Below are positions 12,905-24,605 of a stretch of DNA of 64,000 nt, one piece after another (the first letter of the stretch is position 1; each line of letters starts with the position of its first letter). The translations under genes were made by a program, and so were the position numbers. Origin of the DNA: Whitmania pigra (lineage: Eukaryota; Annelida; Clitellata; Hirudinida; Haemopidae); the NCBI GenBank assembly GCA_021613335.1, contig JAJTWR010000278.1:2364501-2428500 (forward strand). Direction: 5' to 3'. The notes under the pieces were generated by a model, which searched no databases, was not told the origin of the DNA, and saw only the letters and a list, made by a program, of their open reading frames with translations.

Positions 12905-13640
12905 ATTGTTGTCATATTTCATCAATCCTTTTATCAAGATTGGCTCGAACATCATTCAACGTGGCTTGAGTTGTTTTAACTTCATGCATTATTTGGCACA
13001 TATCTAATCCTGACTTTTGCGGCATCACACTTAACGGCTTGGTATAATGAATTACACTCATCAGGGCCTCAAGAAATGAAAATCTGCTCACAACTGCCAA
13101 AAGCTCAGTTGCACTTGATCTTTTTCTGATTTCTGCAAGATTTGAAGATTACTAAATTTAATGAATGATTGAAACAGTGTCAATAGAGGGCAAGCAAATT
13201 TTTTATTAAAAAATTCGAGTTGCTATACCACGAATATGTCCAGGCGTATTAAAGGCCCCATCATACCCTTGCCCTCTTAACATTAGAGGATTCATTGACC
13301 AGAAAATTTCAAATCGTATCAGCAAGAATTTTACCTGTACTTTCTGTAAGCTCTAGAAAACCAATGAATTTTTCTTTAACGATATTATTGGACGTGGCAT
13401 ATAGTAAATGAATATTCATTTGCTCCTTTTTTTAGATATCAGTGGTTTCATCAGCTATAACACTATAATATTTTGATTCTTTTACATTTTTTATTATATG
13501 ATCTAATACGTAATCTCCACACAATCGAGTTAATTGCTCGTGGATTGTTTTCCTTATCATCGTGGCACTTTTAGCCATGAATCCACTTGTGCCTGATGGA
13601 CTGCAGTGTTGTGCCCCTTTTTTAAACAATCCATCTGCCC
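12905..13640 (-). pseudogene. degraded hAT-type transposase (DUF4371-like)
   Basis: The minus-strand frame at 13432-13629 gives IHEQLTRLCGDYVLDHI and then YYSVIADETTDI, the signature of the DUF4371/hAT transposase core (x-D-E-T-x-D). Further along on the same strand, 12912-13100 gives RFSFLEALMSV, YTKPLSVMPQKSGLD and IMHEVK, matching the later hAT region. The intervening sequence has stops and shifts. Terminal inverted repeats were not found, so the borders are approximate. Confidence 0.75.
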
Positions 13641-13959
13641 CTGAGTTGCTTTAAAGCATAGCATTGCAGCACTAAGGATATCCATCTTCTCAACATGGGA
13701 CCAAAGACATTAAGGTTTGTTGCAAACTATTGATACTGCATTGTCAACATCTTTGTGCTCAGGTGGATTGAAGACAAACCTCTCATACATTTACTTTATC
13801 ATGTACGCCTTCTTTTTCTATCCAGAAATGGAGTTTGCTGGAATGCTTAGATGATAGTTTTAGTTTTTCTAGTTGCAGTATGACGTTTCTATTAATGTCC
13901 AGTTTTCTCTTAATGCATTCAGTTTTAAAAGGAAAATAATAAACATTATTTAAAATTAC

Positions 13960-15580
13960 CCTACTACTTTATTGAAACAACTGCTGTGGATTTGCTGAGT
14001 GAGCAGACACACCCACTTTTGATCCAAAAATTGACAGAAAGCATCTGTCGTAGATGTTGCAGTAAAGTTTCGTCGCTCCAAACACCCTTTCTCGTTCTTC
14101 TCGGCTTTGGTGAGAGATCTACTGGCGTGTGCCTTTTTCGTGCCGTTCGGAAACTAACGTAACTTGGATCACACGCAGCAATGACAATGTCCAGTCCAGG
14201 GTCGATGTGCGTCAACAACTTAGAACTCTCTGGTGCTCCGCAGTCCATACAAATTTGTCTTCCCTTTCTATATCATCCAATAGGCCTCTCATTGAACGCA
14301 TCTCAGGTACGAATAATAGCTGATCGTGCCTAGGGATGACTTCAGCTGCTTTGGGTTCTTAGGCGCTGGCATCTCAACAATCACTTGAATTTTCTCTGGG
14401 TCTGGTTGACGGCCGTCTCTTGAAATCATGTGTCCCAAGAACTTGATTTCAAGTTTTGCAAGGGAACGCTTCTCCATCCTGACGCGAAATCCAAAATCAG
14501 CGATTCGTGTAAACAAAGCCCGAACGTTTTTGTTGTGTTCTACCATTGAAGATCCAGTCACAATGACATCATCTAAATATGCCGCACAACCTTCAAGTCC
14601 TGTGATCATCCGATCCATGGCTTCTTGGAAAATGCCAGGTGCGCATTTGACTCCGAAGGGTAACCTTTGGTGCTGGAACAGGCTTCTGTGAGTGTTTATT
14701 GTAACCCGTTCCTTCGAGTCTTCTTCGACTTCCATCTGCAAGTATGCATCGGTAAAGTCTATCTGGGTGCCCTGGTTCAGACGAGCAAAGATTTCATCAG
14801 GTGTCGGCATTGGATGGTGCATCCCTAGTGCTTCGTTTAGTCCTGTCTTCAAATCAGCGCAAATCCTGACTGATCCGTTCTTCTTTGCAACTACAACAAT
14901 CGGTGCCGCCCAATTACTGTAGCTCCCAGGCCTCTTTGTTGATAACTGTGCAAGCGTTCGGAATCAAGCTGCATCCTAACCTTGGTCTCACCAAAGCTGA
15001 CCTCTGCATATCTCCGATGTAGAGCCCTGACGTCACCCTGTCTTCCTGATCCTCCTGGTTCTTGTAGTTCTCCGCCCTTGTAGTTGTTCTTTGGGCAATC
15101 CTTCTTCAGATGAAGCAAAGATCCACAGACAAAGCACGCTCCCTTAGTTGAAGATCGCATGTTCTCTTTGCTAGGGAGATCCTGACGATTCATCTTTCTA
15201 TAGCTGCTTCTTGTTGGAATAGCGACATCAATGTTTTTATTATGTTAATGTTCTCTAGTTGTGACCTAGTCATGCTGTGGAGATATATATAGTTTTCTTT
15301 GTTGCATGTTTAGAGTTCTAAGCTTTTGTTAGTCGCCATTGTGTTGTTGAGCTTCTACTGGTTTGTTGATTAAACAACGTTTTATTTTATCACTTCTCTG
15401 AACTGCTTTCACATCATGGTGTTCTTCACGAACATCATCTATTGTCTCTGCGTCTTTCTTAAGACCTACGACGCTCTCATACTCATTGATCTGATCCGCC
15501 ATCGTGCATCCTTCCTGTTTCTCGAGCTTTGACAACAATCTGGCTCGCATGTCTGCATATTTTGTTCCTTGCAAGGCAGA
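13960..15580 (-). pseudogene. degraded Ty3-type retrotransposon, internally deleted
   Basis: Read on the minus strand from high to low coordinates. 15329-15574: gag piece (RARLLSKLEKQEGCTM). 14891-15193: CCHC knuckle CFVCGSLLHLKKDC, then the start of the protease, where the expected DSGA reads DSE. 14289-14852: reverse transcriptase with YLDDVIVTG and FGVKCAPGIFQEAMD. 13964-14248: damaged RNase H region. The protease and the sequence just before the RT are separated by only a short stretch, so a large internal segment is gone. It is close kin to the element at 24.3-28.4 kb, in the same orientation. No LTRs were found. Confidence 0.85.
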
Positions 15581-16470
15581 ACTAAAAATGAGACATTTAA
15601 AAAACTTTTATTAGAGAATCAAGCTGAGCCAGCTGAACCATTCTGTTGATTGTTGCGCCAAGCTTCCTGGAATTGTAATTTTGTACTTTTGTTTTTATGA
15701 ATCCGGCGTTTAATCTAAATGCAAGTTTTACTGCGCAAGTAATTGCCGCATTAGTCTTCAAATTACGTAGCAGCATCATCTGTCCTTCCCATTTATTCTG
15801 CGCAGATCATTTGCCGGTTTTTGATCCAGCTCTGAAACAATCATGTCGTTATAAAATCTCTTTTAATTCTGCCAATTAACGTTGTTTCTCTAAGCGCAGT
15901 GCTTGGTTGTCCATTAAAATTCGACGTTCTAATAATTCCCGTCAAAGTTAATAAGTTGATGCATTTAAAACCCTAAGCCGAATAATTAAACTTCTTTGGA
16001 AATTTATTTTGCCTCTTTCTCATTTTATCCTCGTTTGTTCTCAATTAACTCACACTTTCGATGTTTTTTTGTCGAAATTTAAGTTGGCTGTTTGTGTTGT
16101 GGAGGAATTTGGAATTTAATGTCACATTTATTATTTAGGAGAGAGAATTTTTTGCGAGAACTCAGTTGTTATGCACATATTCCCGGAGAGATTTGAGTAT
16201 AGGTTTTTATTTTGTGAAATTATTTTATTAAAAGACTCGTTCGAGTAATTTGTTGGCAGTGATGGTAAACATCCTCTGCATTGTAACTGAGGCAATAAAG
16301 AAGGATTTTTATGTGTTCTCATGAAGATTGGGAATGTGGAAGATGAGCAGATTTTTAAGAGGCACAACAATAAAAGTCACTCGGGACAATTCTGATTCAC
16401 TTGCATTCTGCAGGGTCATCATCTTAATCATTCTCATTAGCACTACAAATACATTCTCATTACATTGCAG
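15581..16470. other. spacer without supportable gene
   Basis: AT-rich sequence between the Ty3 relic and the TOX-type exons. Reading frames here on both strands lack recognisable domains. The first half of the HMG box expected upstream of 16471 was sought and not found. Confidence 0.35.
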
Positions 16471-17044
16471 TATTACAAGCGACATGGAGAGGGCCAAAAA
16501 GGAATATCTGAAACAACTGGCAATATATCGCTCTAGTCTTGCCTCGAAGGTAAGCACGATAATAATGATGACGATGATGATGTTTTCTGAAAGTCCCGTG
16601 GCCAAAAGATTGCGCCAATGAAAATTTATAGTGAATAACTTTGATTGACGATTGCTAGGAATCGCAGGGAACAACGAATTCAAACGAAGCCACGGCCTCT
16701 CAAGAGGGAGGATCAGAAGCCAAGACCTCGGAAGATATTTCCTCAAGTTCTCTCAGCCAAGATCAAAATGTTTCCACCACGACCACCTGCCTGCCATCTA
16801 CACAACTGGAAGCAGAGCAGCAACAAAACTCACCCGCTCAACTCTCTCCTGGTCAGCATGCATCTCAACAACCGCCGCTCGTTGCCATGGCAAAGAACTT
16901 CCAGCTTTCAGCGGAAGTAGCATCAGGGAGGTACTTGATGATGAACCCTCATTTCAACCTGCAGATGCCCTACATCACCAAGTGGTGCAGACGAGTCATG
17001 ACGATCACATTCTCATGTGCCACATCATGCCATCTTATAACCAG
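16471..17044 (+). CDS. TOX-type HMG-box gene fragment (two exons)
   Basis: Exon 16471-16549 encodes the last helix of an HMG box (ERAKKEYLKQLAIYRSSLAS), very close to the TOX-family end of the box, and ends at a gtaagc donor. Exon 16659-17044 joins in phase 0 and encodes a Ser/Thr/Gln-rich linker (TASQEGGSEAKTSEDISSSS, then AEQQQNSPAQLSPGQHASQQ) of the type that follows the box in TOX proteins. It ends at a strong gtaagt donor. Neither exon has a start codon. The first part of the HMG box and the N-terminal exons are not found upstream, where transposon debris lies. TOX proteins are chromatin-bound transcription regulators. This may be a truncated gene or one with very long introns. Confidence 0.65.
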
Positions 17045-17617
17045 GTAAGTCGCATCTGTTTGTCATCTGCTTTCGTCTCTTTCAAGGCCAAGGTTATAAT
17101 CAATGCCGACCTAGATTCCGGTATTGCACAAAGCTGATAAAGCGCTAAGTTCAATTGATTGATAGTCTTTGATAGCAATCGACGTCTAGAAGCCAAAACG
17201 AAGGAAACCGGATTAATATGCAACATTGGCGCGCCACTGTAATTAAATCTAATGCTAAGCAAGATTTAGACTTAAGCAAATTGAGTGATCAATCGGCTGC
17301 CTCATCAGTTAATGTCAAAAAAATGCGCCGCATTCAATTTTAATCAATCAACATTTTGATCAATGAACCAATTCATCATAATCTCCGTCATGCTTCCATT
17401 AAAGTGGCATTCACTCAGATTCAGCAATTTGCCATCAGAAAGTCGGGGCCCCGGAGGGGACATAAAATGCCCCGTGATTGATGCGTGGCTGATGTGCTAT
17501 TAATAACTTATCTTATGCAATGCAACCACAGCTTTCATTCTCGACGGAATTAGTTCACATTTATTCAATTAAGGATAAGAATACAAAACGGTGTTAATCG
17601 TCTTCATCATCGCTTAA
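17045..17617. other. intron or spacer after TOX-type exons
   Basis: No gene identified. Includes a GC-richer patch near 17440-17470. Confidence 0.3.
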
Positions 17618-17719
17618 GATGTCTCGCATGGATGAAGTCATCTCCCAGCCTCAGAACATGTACTCTAACTTCAACTATTCAACAGAGGGCTACGATTTCG
17701 TTCCACTGGAAACCTTCAA
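17618..17719 (+). CDS. candidate exon of unknown gene
   Basis: An ATG after an aag acceptor-like site starts a frame reading MSRMDEVISQPQNMYSN, then STEGYDFVPLETFN, ending at a gtgaag donor. A 23-bp candidate microexon at 17831-17853 (WHYTNFF; tag acceptor, gtaagt donor) would join in phase. The peptide is protein-like, but I recognise no family. It could belong to the TOX-type gene just upstream or be the first exon of another gene. Low certainty. Confidence 0.25.
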
Positions 17720-17853
17720 CAGGTGAAGACATTATTCTTCAGCATTCTGCTGAGCGTTTACAGAAAATATTTTAAAACCCAACCTCGCTAATTAATGTGA
17801 ATGGTGACGAGATATCTATTAATTAATTAGCTGGCATTACACGAACTTCTTCA

Positions 17854-18135
17854 GTAAGTCATTTTACTTATTTTCAAAAATATTGAAGCCAATTCTGAAC
17901 TGGATGAAGCCCTAAAGATCACATAAATCGGGATAATCATAAGTAATAATAAAACGTAGATATTTGTACAGAAAGTTGGAATAAACTTTTGTAAGCTGTT
18001 CCACCTATTTATTTAGTTCCTCTCATCCATCCATCTTTATCGAACTCATTGTTGTAGTTTCTTACAAGAATTCACTATCAGCAATGTAGGAAGCAAATTT
18101 GGTGTTTCAAAAACAAATTAATAAAGGAATCCATT
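17854..18135. other. spacer 3' of CDK9
   Basis: Nothing supportable apart from the CDK9 polyadenylation region listed separately. Confidence 0.3.
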
Positions 18136-18141
18136 TTTATT
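18136..18141 (-). promoter_or_regulatory. candidate CDK9 polyadenylation signal
   Basis: Plus-strand tttatt, which reads aataaa on the gene strand, about 120 bp beyond the CDK9 stop codon. Confidence 0.4.
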
Positions 18142-18263
18142 TGACAAATACATGACCAAGAACGCTAACAAAAATTGAATCAAATCAAATCTAAAGAAAC
18201 AGTTTTAAATCAGGATTTCTGAAACCTTTGTACATTTAAAAATTATTGGTTAAAAGCAATAAA

Positions 18264-21200
18264 TCAAAACACCCTCTCGTAGTTCTGATCGTTGTACCCG
18301 TTCATAGGTCTGTGAAGGGTGTGGCTGGCGGCGTGCTGTGCCGGACCTCCTTGTACTGCCTTTGCCTTGCGAGGAGGAGCATGCATTTCGAACATGGACA
18401 TTTTGAGATCGGAAATAACCTTGAGATCGGAAGGCATCGGCTCCTGCCAGAAAAAGTCGTGGTTGAGGGCAGTGTCCGAATCGATGCGCTGTTTCGGATC
18501 CAAGACGAGGAGTTTGTCGAGAAGATCGAGCGCATGCCTGTCCTTCACGTAAACTTCTAATCGCTCCTTCACTTTCCTTGTTTTGCCCTTTTCCAGTTCA
18601 AGTTTATTGTAAAACTCCAATTTTTCAACTCCTGGCCACACTTCAGGCGTTATTGAGCCGCACAGGTGACTAATGAATTTTAATTGCTGTTGTTCGCTGG
18701 AACCCTGCATTATGGGACACCTAGTCCACATTTCTGCCATTATGCATCCGGCACCCCACATGTCGATGGCCGGTCCGTAGTGGCGCTCCCCTAGCAGAAG
18801 TTCGGGAGGTCTGTACCACAGGGTGACCACCCTGTTCGTATATCTGTTGGGAGATCCTTTGCTGATGCTGTAGGCTCTGGCTAATCCAAAATCGGCCAAT
18901 TTGAGTGTGCCAGTTTTTGTTATGAGAATGTTAGCAGTTTTCATATCTCTGTGAAGAATTTTGTTGTAGTGGATGAAGAAGAGACCATCCAAAAGCTGTT
19001 GCATGATCCTTTTAACGTCACTGAGAGTGAATATCAATTGAATACTGGCAAGGAGACCAGCAAGGTCATGCTCACAAAAATCAAAAACCAAATAGAATTG
19101 GCTTCTGTATCTGTTGGCATCTGATGCTTTTGTTCTACAAACTTCAATCAAATTGACAATATTCTCATGCTTTAGCAGTTGCAGTATTCTGATTTCTCTC
19201 AAGGCAGTGATGGGAAACTGAAGATATTGGAAGGGTTATAACAATTGATTAGATGAAAATGCATTGAATATGAAACATGATAATATATTTCATCTGAGAA
19301 CAACTGATTTAATTCAGTTTAGATGCTATCAAATGTACACCCTAGCAAGTCATTGGCATATATGGCATATATACTCAGGCATACATGTTCTAACAAAGTT
19401 AATTTGTTCAGCATCAAGAAATGGTTAGCCTTATTATTTCAACAACTGATGTAATACAAGTGATAGCAAAAAGGTTATGAAAGCCATTATTCTTCAAATA
19501 ACTTAGGTTTAAAATAGTGCATAAAACTTAAATATAGAGAAAATTTATAATATCATATGAAAGTATTTTTCACTTTGATTAAACAATGGCAAAAGAAATT
19601 TTAATGGATGCTTACAAATTTTGATTTATTTAATAGCTGAAAATATCAGCAAGATGTGTTAATTTAAAAGAAAGTTACCAATAAAAATGGTTAAGTCGTA
19701 ATAATATTTACAGCACTGTATTTCCATTGCACAAGTTATTAACATCACTTTAACCTCTTTATGTTTTTTTCTGGTATTTACCTCCTCAAATTTATTGTTC
19801 AATGATAAAAGCTCCCAGAATTTTCTTCAAGAAGTTTGATTTGACAAAAATGTTAATCAAGAAACTTTACAAAAAAAAACCTTAAGAAGTAAATTCAACA
19901 CTCAGGTCTAAAAAGATGGAATGATTCAGTTTATTTTAAAAATATAATTTGAAGGGAAGGATATTAAATGCATGATCACTCACTCCATTCTCATTCTCCA
20001 TGAAGACCCTCTTCAATGCAACAATCTTCTTTGCTTTCTTGCACCTGGCCATGAACACCTCACTGAAAATTTAAAAATTTGAAAGTTTAAACATCAATAA
20101 TAATAATAATAATATAATACGTTAATTATTCTGCTAATATATTGCCACGTGCGTAGCGTCAGAGATATATATTATATTATATTATATGTTATTATATTAT
20201 ATTATATTACATATATTAATTATATAATTATATTAAATATATATTTATTGTTTATATACTATATATATATTAATTAATATTAATTATAAAAATAATTATT
20301 ACAATAAATATCAATGTTATTATTATTACTATTATTGTCATTATCAATATCATTATTATTATTACATGATTACAATATCAACCTTAATGTCACTTAGAGC
20401 TACAAATTATTAGGGGTACCGAAAAGTTCTGTCCGATTTTCTTTAACCAAACTAAAATGCGTGATTGACATCTAGTTAGATGTTTTCAAGGTCAAATCAG
20501 ATGCCGGACACTCAGTTCAACTTCAGATTTAGTTAAATCTACTGCTGCTGATAGTTTTGAACACCCCATATCCACCATATCCCATGGAAAACAAAGTTTC
20601 AAAGTGAATCACATGCATCACTGCATGAATTCCACAAAGGTAGCAATCCAACAACTGCAGTGAAAAACATAATCACTATCCAAAGGGTGTGAGTGTTAGA
20701 AACTGATGTAGATGGTTTTTAGATTTAAAAATGACTTTAAAATTTCGACCTTACTGATGAGCCTCAATCGGGACACCCAGCCTTTTGGATAATGAACTTT
20801 TGAAAGCTTCGGTGGAAGAAGATCCTCGACAAACAATCAGAACATTGTCCCAAAGACTTGATGCACCTTGGTAGACTGCTCTGGAGCTTTTGAAAAAGAT
20901 TGGAAATGTATATAAAGAGGGTATGTGAGTTCCTCATGAACTCTCTCCAGACAACAAAACAATGCGGGTAACAATTTGCAATAGTCTCCTTTTAAGGAAT
21001 GCATGCTGCCAAACAAACTCAAGAAAAAATAAAGTCCTTAGGTTGGGAAGTTCTTCTTCACACTCCATACTTGTCAGACCTTGTTCCATCAGATTTTTAC
21101 TTATTTCGTTCTTTAGAGCATTTCATCAGTGAAAAAATATTTATAAAAGTTCTTGAGGTTGAAGAGAAATTTGATTCCTTTATTTCGGTCAAAAATCTTA

Positions 21201-22213
21201 ATTTTTGAAGGGGGAATTAAAAAGCTCTAAAGTAAAAACAAAGGTTATTTCTAGTGGTGGTGACTATTTTGTTAATCAATAAAAAATTTTCAGTAATACT
21301 TTTTTCAATTATTATTCCTAACAAAAATTGGGACAGGACTTTCCAGCACCCCCATGTCAGAGCTATTAGGAAAAAAAGATTTATATTGTTTTCATTTTTT
21401 TCTTTAATTGGCTGGCTTGATTGGTCGGTTGAATAGATGATTGAGTGATAGCATGCACGTTAATATAATTTGTGTGAAATACTAGTTGAGGCTGATCTGC
21501 TACACTAAGAGATGTAATACAGAAAGTATTACCTATTGCCTTAGTCAATATATTTTTTTTATCTATGAAACATTATTAAGGCCAAAAATTCAAAAATTGA
21601 TATATATAATACATATGTATTTCTATAGAGAAAACAATTTACAGAATACCAAACAGTACAGAAAATAATTAAGGGTATAAAGACTGTGATTTTCAGCATC
21701 ACCAGCAACTTAATAAGAAGGCAAAATGTTTCAGAAAGTGCTAATGTTAATTTCTTTCAGTAAAGCAAAACAATTTTTAGATAAAGTCTTTATGTCTCAG
21801 ACTTTAATAAAGAGCATTTGTGGTAAGTGCTATGCTTGCTCAGAGCATTCCTGCATGCAACAGGTATGTGTCAAATTCAAAAACTAGTTTGTACTCCCTC
21901 AATCACACTTAAGTATGAGCACTGTAAAAATGGTTCACATAAAATGCTTCTGATGCTAAATGATTGGTCTTATATAGAGCAACCACAAATGGAAGCAACT
22001 AACGAAGGCTCACCTAAAAGTCCCCTGTCCAATTTTCTTCAGTTTTTCATACTTTTCATTGACATCAGGACACAAAGGAAATTCAAGGCCCTCATATTTC
22101 AACCTCCGAGAACTTCTTATAGGTCCTCCTGCTTTCTCCTTGTTCTCATAATTCTTGCCTAAGTTGCTGTGAGCCGGAATGTTCGAGGCATTGGTGTTTC
22201 CAACTTCGGACAT
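18264..22213 (-). CDS. CDK9: cyclin-dependent kinase 9 (P-TEFb catalytic subunit)
   Basis: Three coding exons, 22213-22014, 20062-19984 and 19217-18264, join in phase to about 410 codons (human 372). The second and third exons join at the PITALRE signature (FPITALREIRILQLLKHENI). Catalytic features: ALKRVFMEN (Lys), HRDMKTAN, DFGLARA, and the T-loop NRYTNRVVTLWYRPPELLLG with its activating Thr. The C end is the conserved ERVF. With cyclin T it phosphorylates RNA polymerase II CTD and releases paused polymerase. The N-terminal arm before KYEKLKKIGQGTF is about 50 residues, longer than in vertebrates. The splice joins exon 1 to exon 2 so that the third glycine of the P-loop reads Ser (GQGTFSEVF). 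Intron 1 holds a mariner relic. A 5' noncoding exon near 23050-23110 with a gttggt donor is possible. Confidence 0.96.
20413..21353 (+). mobile_element. degraded mariner element in CDK9 intron 1
   Basis: Transposase remnants on the plus strand: EEDPRQTIRTLSQRLDAPW, where mariners have their second helix-turn-helix, and LLHTPYLSDLVPSDFYLFRS, the mariner catalytic C-terminal motif, with many stops. Imperfect terminal inverted repeats: ggggtaccgaaaagttctgt at the left, and ggggtgctggaaagtcctgt at the right in reverse complement. A TA precedes the left end. The right border is approximate. Confidence 0.82.
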
Positions 22214-24347
22214 TGTACTCTGGAAACAACAAATAATTTAACATTTTTTACAAAATGTTTTTAAAAATTGATAAATCAAAAAATTCTTCAAATAATTATT
22301 GAGGTTATCCAGTTCAACTAATCAAAACCTTTATTTAAAACCTATGAATATTTCATCTGTTATTAGTAATTAATCCCAAATAAGGAATCAGTCTTTTCAA
22401 TGTCAAAATTGTTTCCTCATCTTCTTAACTATAATTCTTACAGCCAACATACTCAGATTAGCTCATACAAGAATATAGCTTCCTAAACCAAAGTTTATCC
22501 ACAATTGTCATATGTTTCATACAAAATAGTTTCTGCGGACTTTAAATTGGCGATTTCCCCTAGACATGAAATAAAATGTAAAAGTAATATTGATCAGTAG
22601 ATCAGGGAGCATAAATATATTATTAAATATAATCTTAAATTATTCAAATAATGGTGAATTGCCTCACCCTAATAATATAAATTTTTCGGACATGAAGAAA
22701 TCATTAGACAATCTGAGGAACAGGCGGCCGGATTTGAATGTTCCTTTTGTGTGGCTCTCACATGTTACGCTTCAATTGCTTAGCTGTAATGTGGGACTGT
22801 TAAGAATTGATAGTTTTATTGACATTCATCTTTCAATAATTAACATTCAATCAATAGTTAAAAATACAAGTAAATTGAAAGCAAAATGAGAATCGACTTT
22901 AATTCATTGAACAATTTTTTTTTCCAGGAATAACTGAGATTAATGTTAATACAAGGAACCTTACTAATGTTAAATTAACTGCTATTATTATTGTCCAGTT
23001 CAATGATTCATTACGTAGGTTTCGAGTCGAAACTTTCGACCAACCTTTTAAGAAGACACAACTTCTTCGCAATGGCGGGAACTTCATTCACAACCGGATG
23101 TTTCTGAACTGCCTCCAAAGTGATTCAGATGTGGGTAGTTTTGCGTACTAGCGTACGAACAAAAGATTACGATTTTGGAAAATGAAAAGGATTACAACTT
23201 TCCACCATGGAGGATCTTGTAACCATGAAATTTTTGGTTCTTCTCTAAACTTCTCCATAGTCTTCATATTTTTATTCTGAATTGTTACAAGTCAACACCA
23301 GTCCACATTGGTTCAACAAGTAATCAAGGAAAATAATTTAATAGCCTTGAAATCAATTAATCGCTAACAATTCTTAAGGCCAATTCCTTAACTGTTAATT
23401 CCTGTTAAGACATTCCTTAACTTGGGCAGCCCTTATTAAATGCCAACTTGAATTCTAACTCATCAACTTACATAATTCGAAAAGCTCGAGGAGAAACTCA
23501 GAGGAGGGATCAAAAGAAATTAGGCTATCTGAGTAGCAGGCGTGACTTGATAAATGGCTGTGTGTGGCGTGGCATAAGTTGCACATCAATCCATAAGCTG
23601 GGATGCTATATGTTATTCTCTATAAAGATTAATAACATTAATTATATTAATAATTTATGATCTAAAGATCACTTGAGTTCAATAATAAGTAATAACAATT
23701 TATTGATCCAGGATGAGGTAAAATAATAGATGGTTTTTATTTTTATTTACTTATTTGATTAAAGTCGGTCGCATAACTAAGATGATTTGTACGAAATGAT
23801 GGACGGGACCTTAAGTCACATTAATTATGATAATGTTTAAGAAGAGATTGTGGGATGACGATATGATGAGAAGGTGTGATCGCGGGAATGAGTTGAGGAG
23901 TCCTTTCATCATCAAAGAATGAGACTTTCTTGTTTCCTCTATAATTTGTGATATTTATAATTTATATACGTTAAAATTGCATGCCAGTAGTTTCATATTT
24001 TTAATCCATACAAATTACTATGGAAATTTTCAAGGTAACAAATTCACGAGCATCAAATACTTAAGCAGGATTAATCTATTTAACATTTTTTGAATAGAAA
24101 CATTTCCGTCAAAGTTATTATTTTCATTTATTATTAGTGATTGTTCAGTATTTTAGAAGTAATTACATAGAAGTAAGTAAGTAAGTAAGGACATTTTTCG
24201 GACTCACAACGAGTTTTCCATTTATAACGCTTTTGCATACATCCTCTGTTCAGACGGTGATCCAAAAAAAAGTTATATATTTGCAGGAAAGTCTGAGACG
24301 GGAAATTGTCAATTCATGTGTGAAAGAGAACATTTCTATTTCTGCGT
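22214..24347. other. CDK9 upstream region and spacer
   Basis: Holds the CDK9 promoter region and possibly a noncoding first exon near 23050-23110. No other gene was found. Open frames at 22590-22889 and 23448-23660 lack protein-like composition. Confidence 0.35.
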
Positions 24348-24605
24348 TGTTATATCTCTGAGATCCCGAAGAAAGGCAAGGTTTAACGTAACGGTTTATT
24401 CACAAGTAAACAACAACTACACACGGTCACTACACGAGAGAGAGAGAGTGAGCGGTGTTTTATTAACGTCCTTTGCATAGCTAGATGATTAGGACGGTGC
24501 TCCCGCAGCGGGGTGAGAGAGTGAGCGATAGCTCAAGGCTATTTATAGAACATGTTCCATTGTGTTCATGGCGCGCTCCACTCTCATTGGTTCCTCACCA
24601 CAACA
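24348..24605 (-). repeat. 3' LTR of Ty3-type element
   Basis: 258 bp with perfect 5'-TGTT...AACA-3' ends. On the minus strand it begins right after a polypurine tract (aggggggagg, plus strand 24606-24620). Inside are a TATA box read as tataaata on the minus strand (plus 24540-24548) and an aataaa signal (plus about 24461-24467), giving the U3-R-U5 order. No matching 5' LTR was found above 28375. Confidence 0.85.

Noticed and set aside
16309..16746. Minus-strand 145-codon frame
   Set aside because: Overlaps the TOX-type exons antisense, lacks domains and shows no splice support.
16652..17137. Plus-strand 161-codon frame with Met start
   Set aside because: Wrong frame. The frame open from the tag acceptor at 16659 has TOX-like composition and correct phase with the previous exon.
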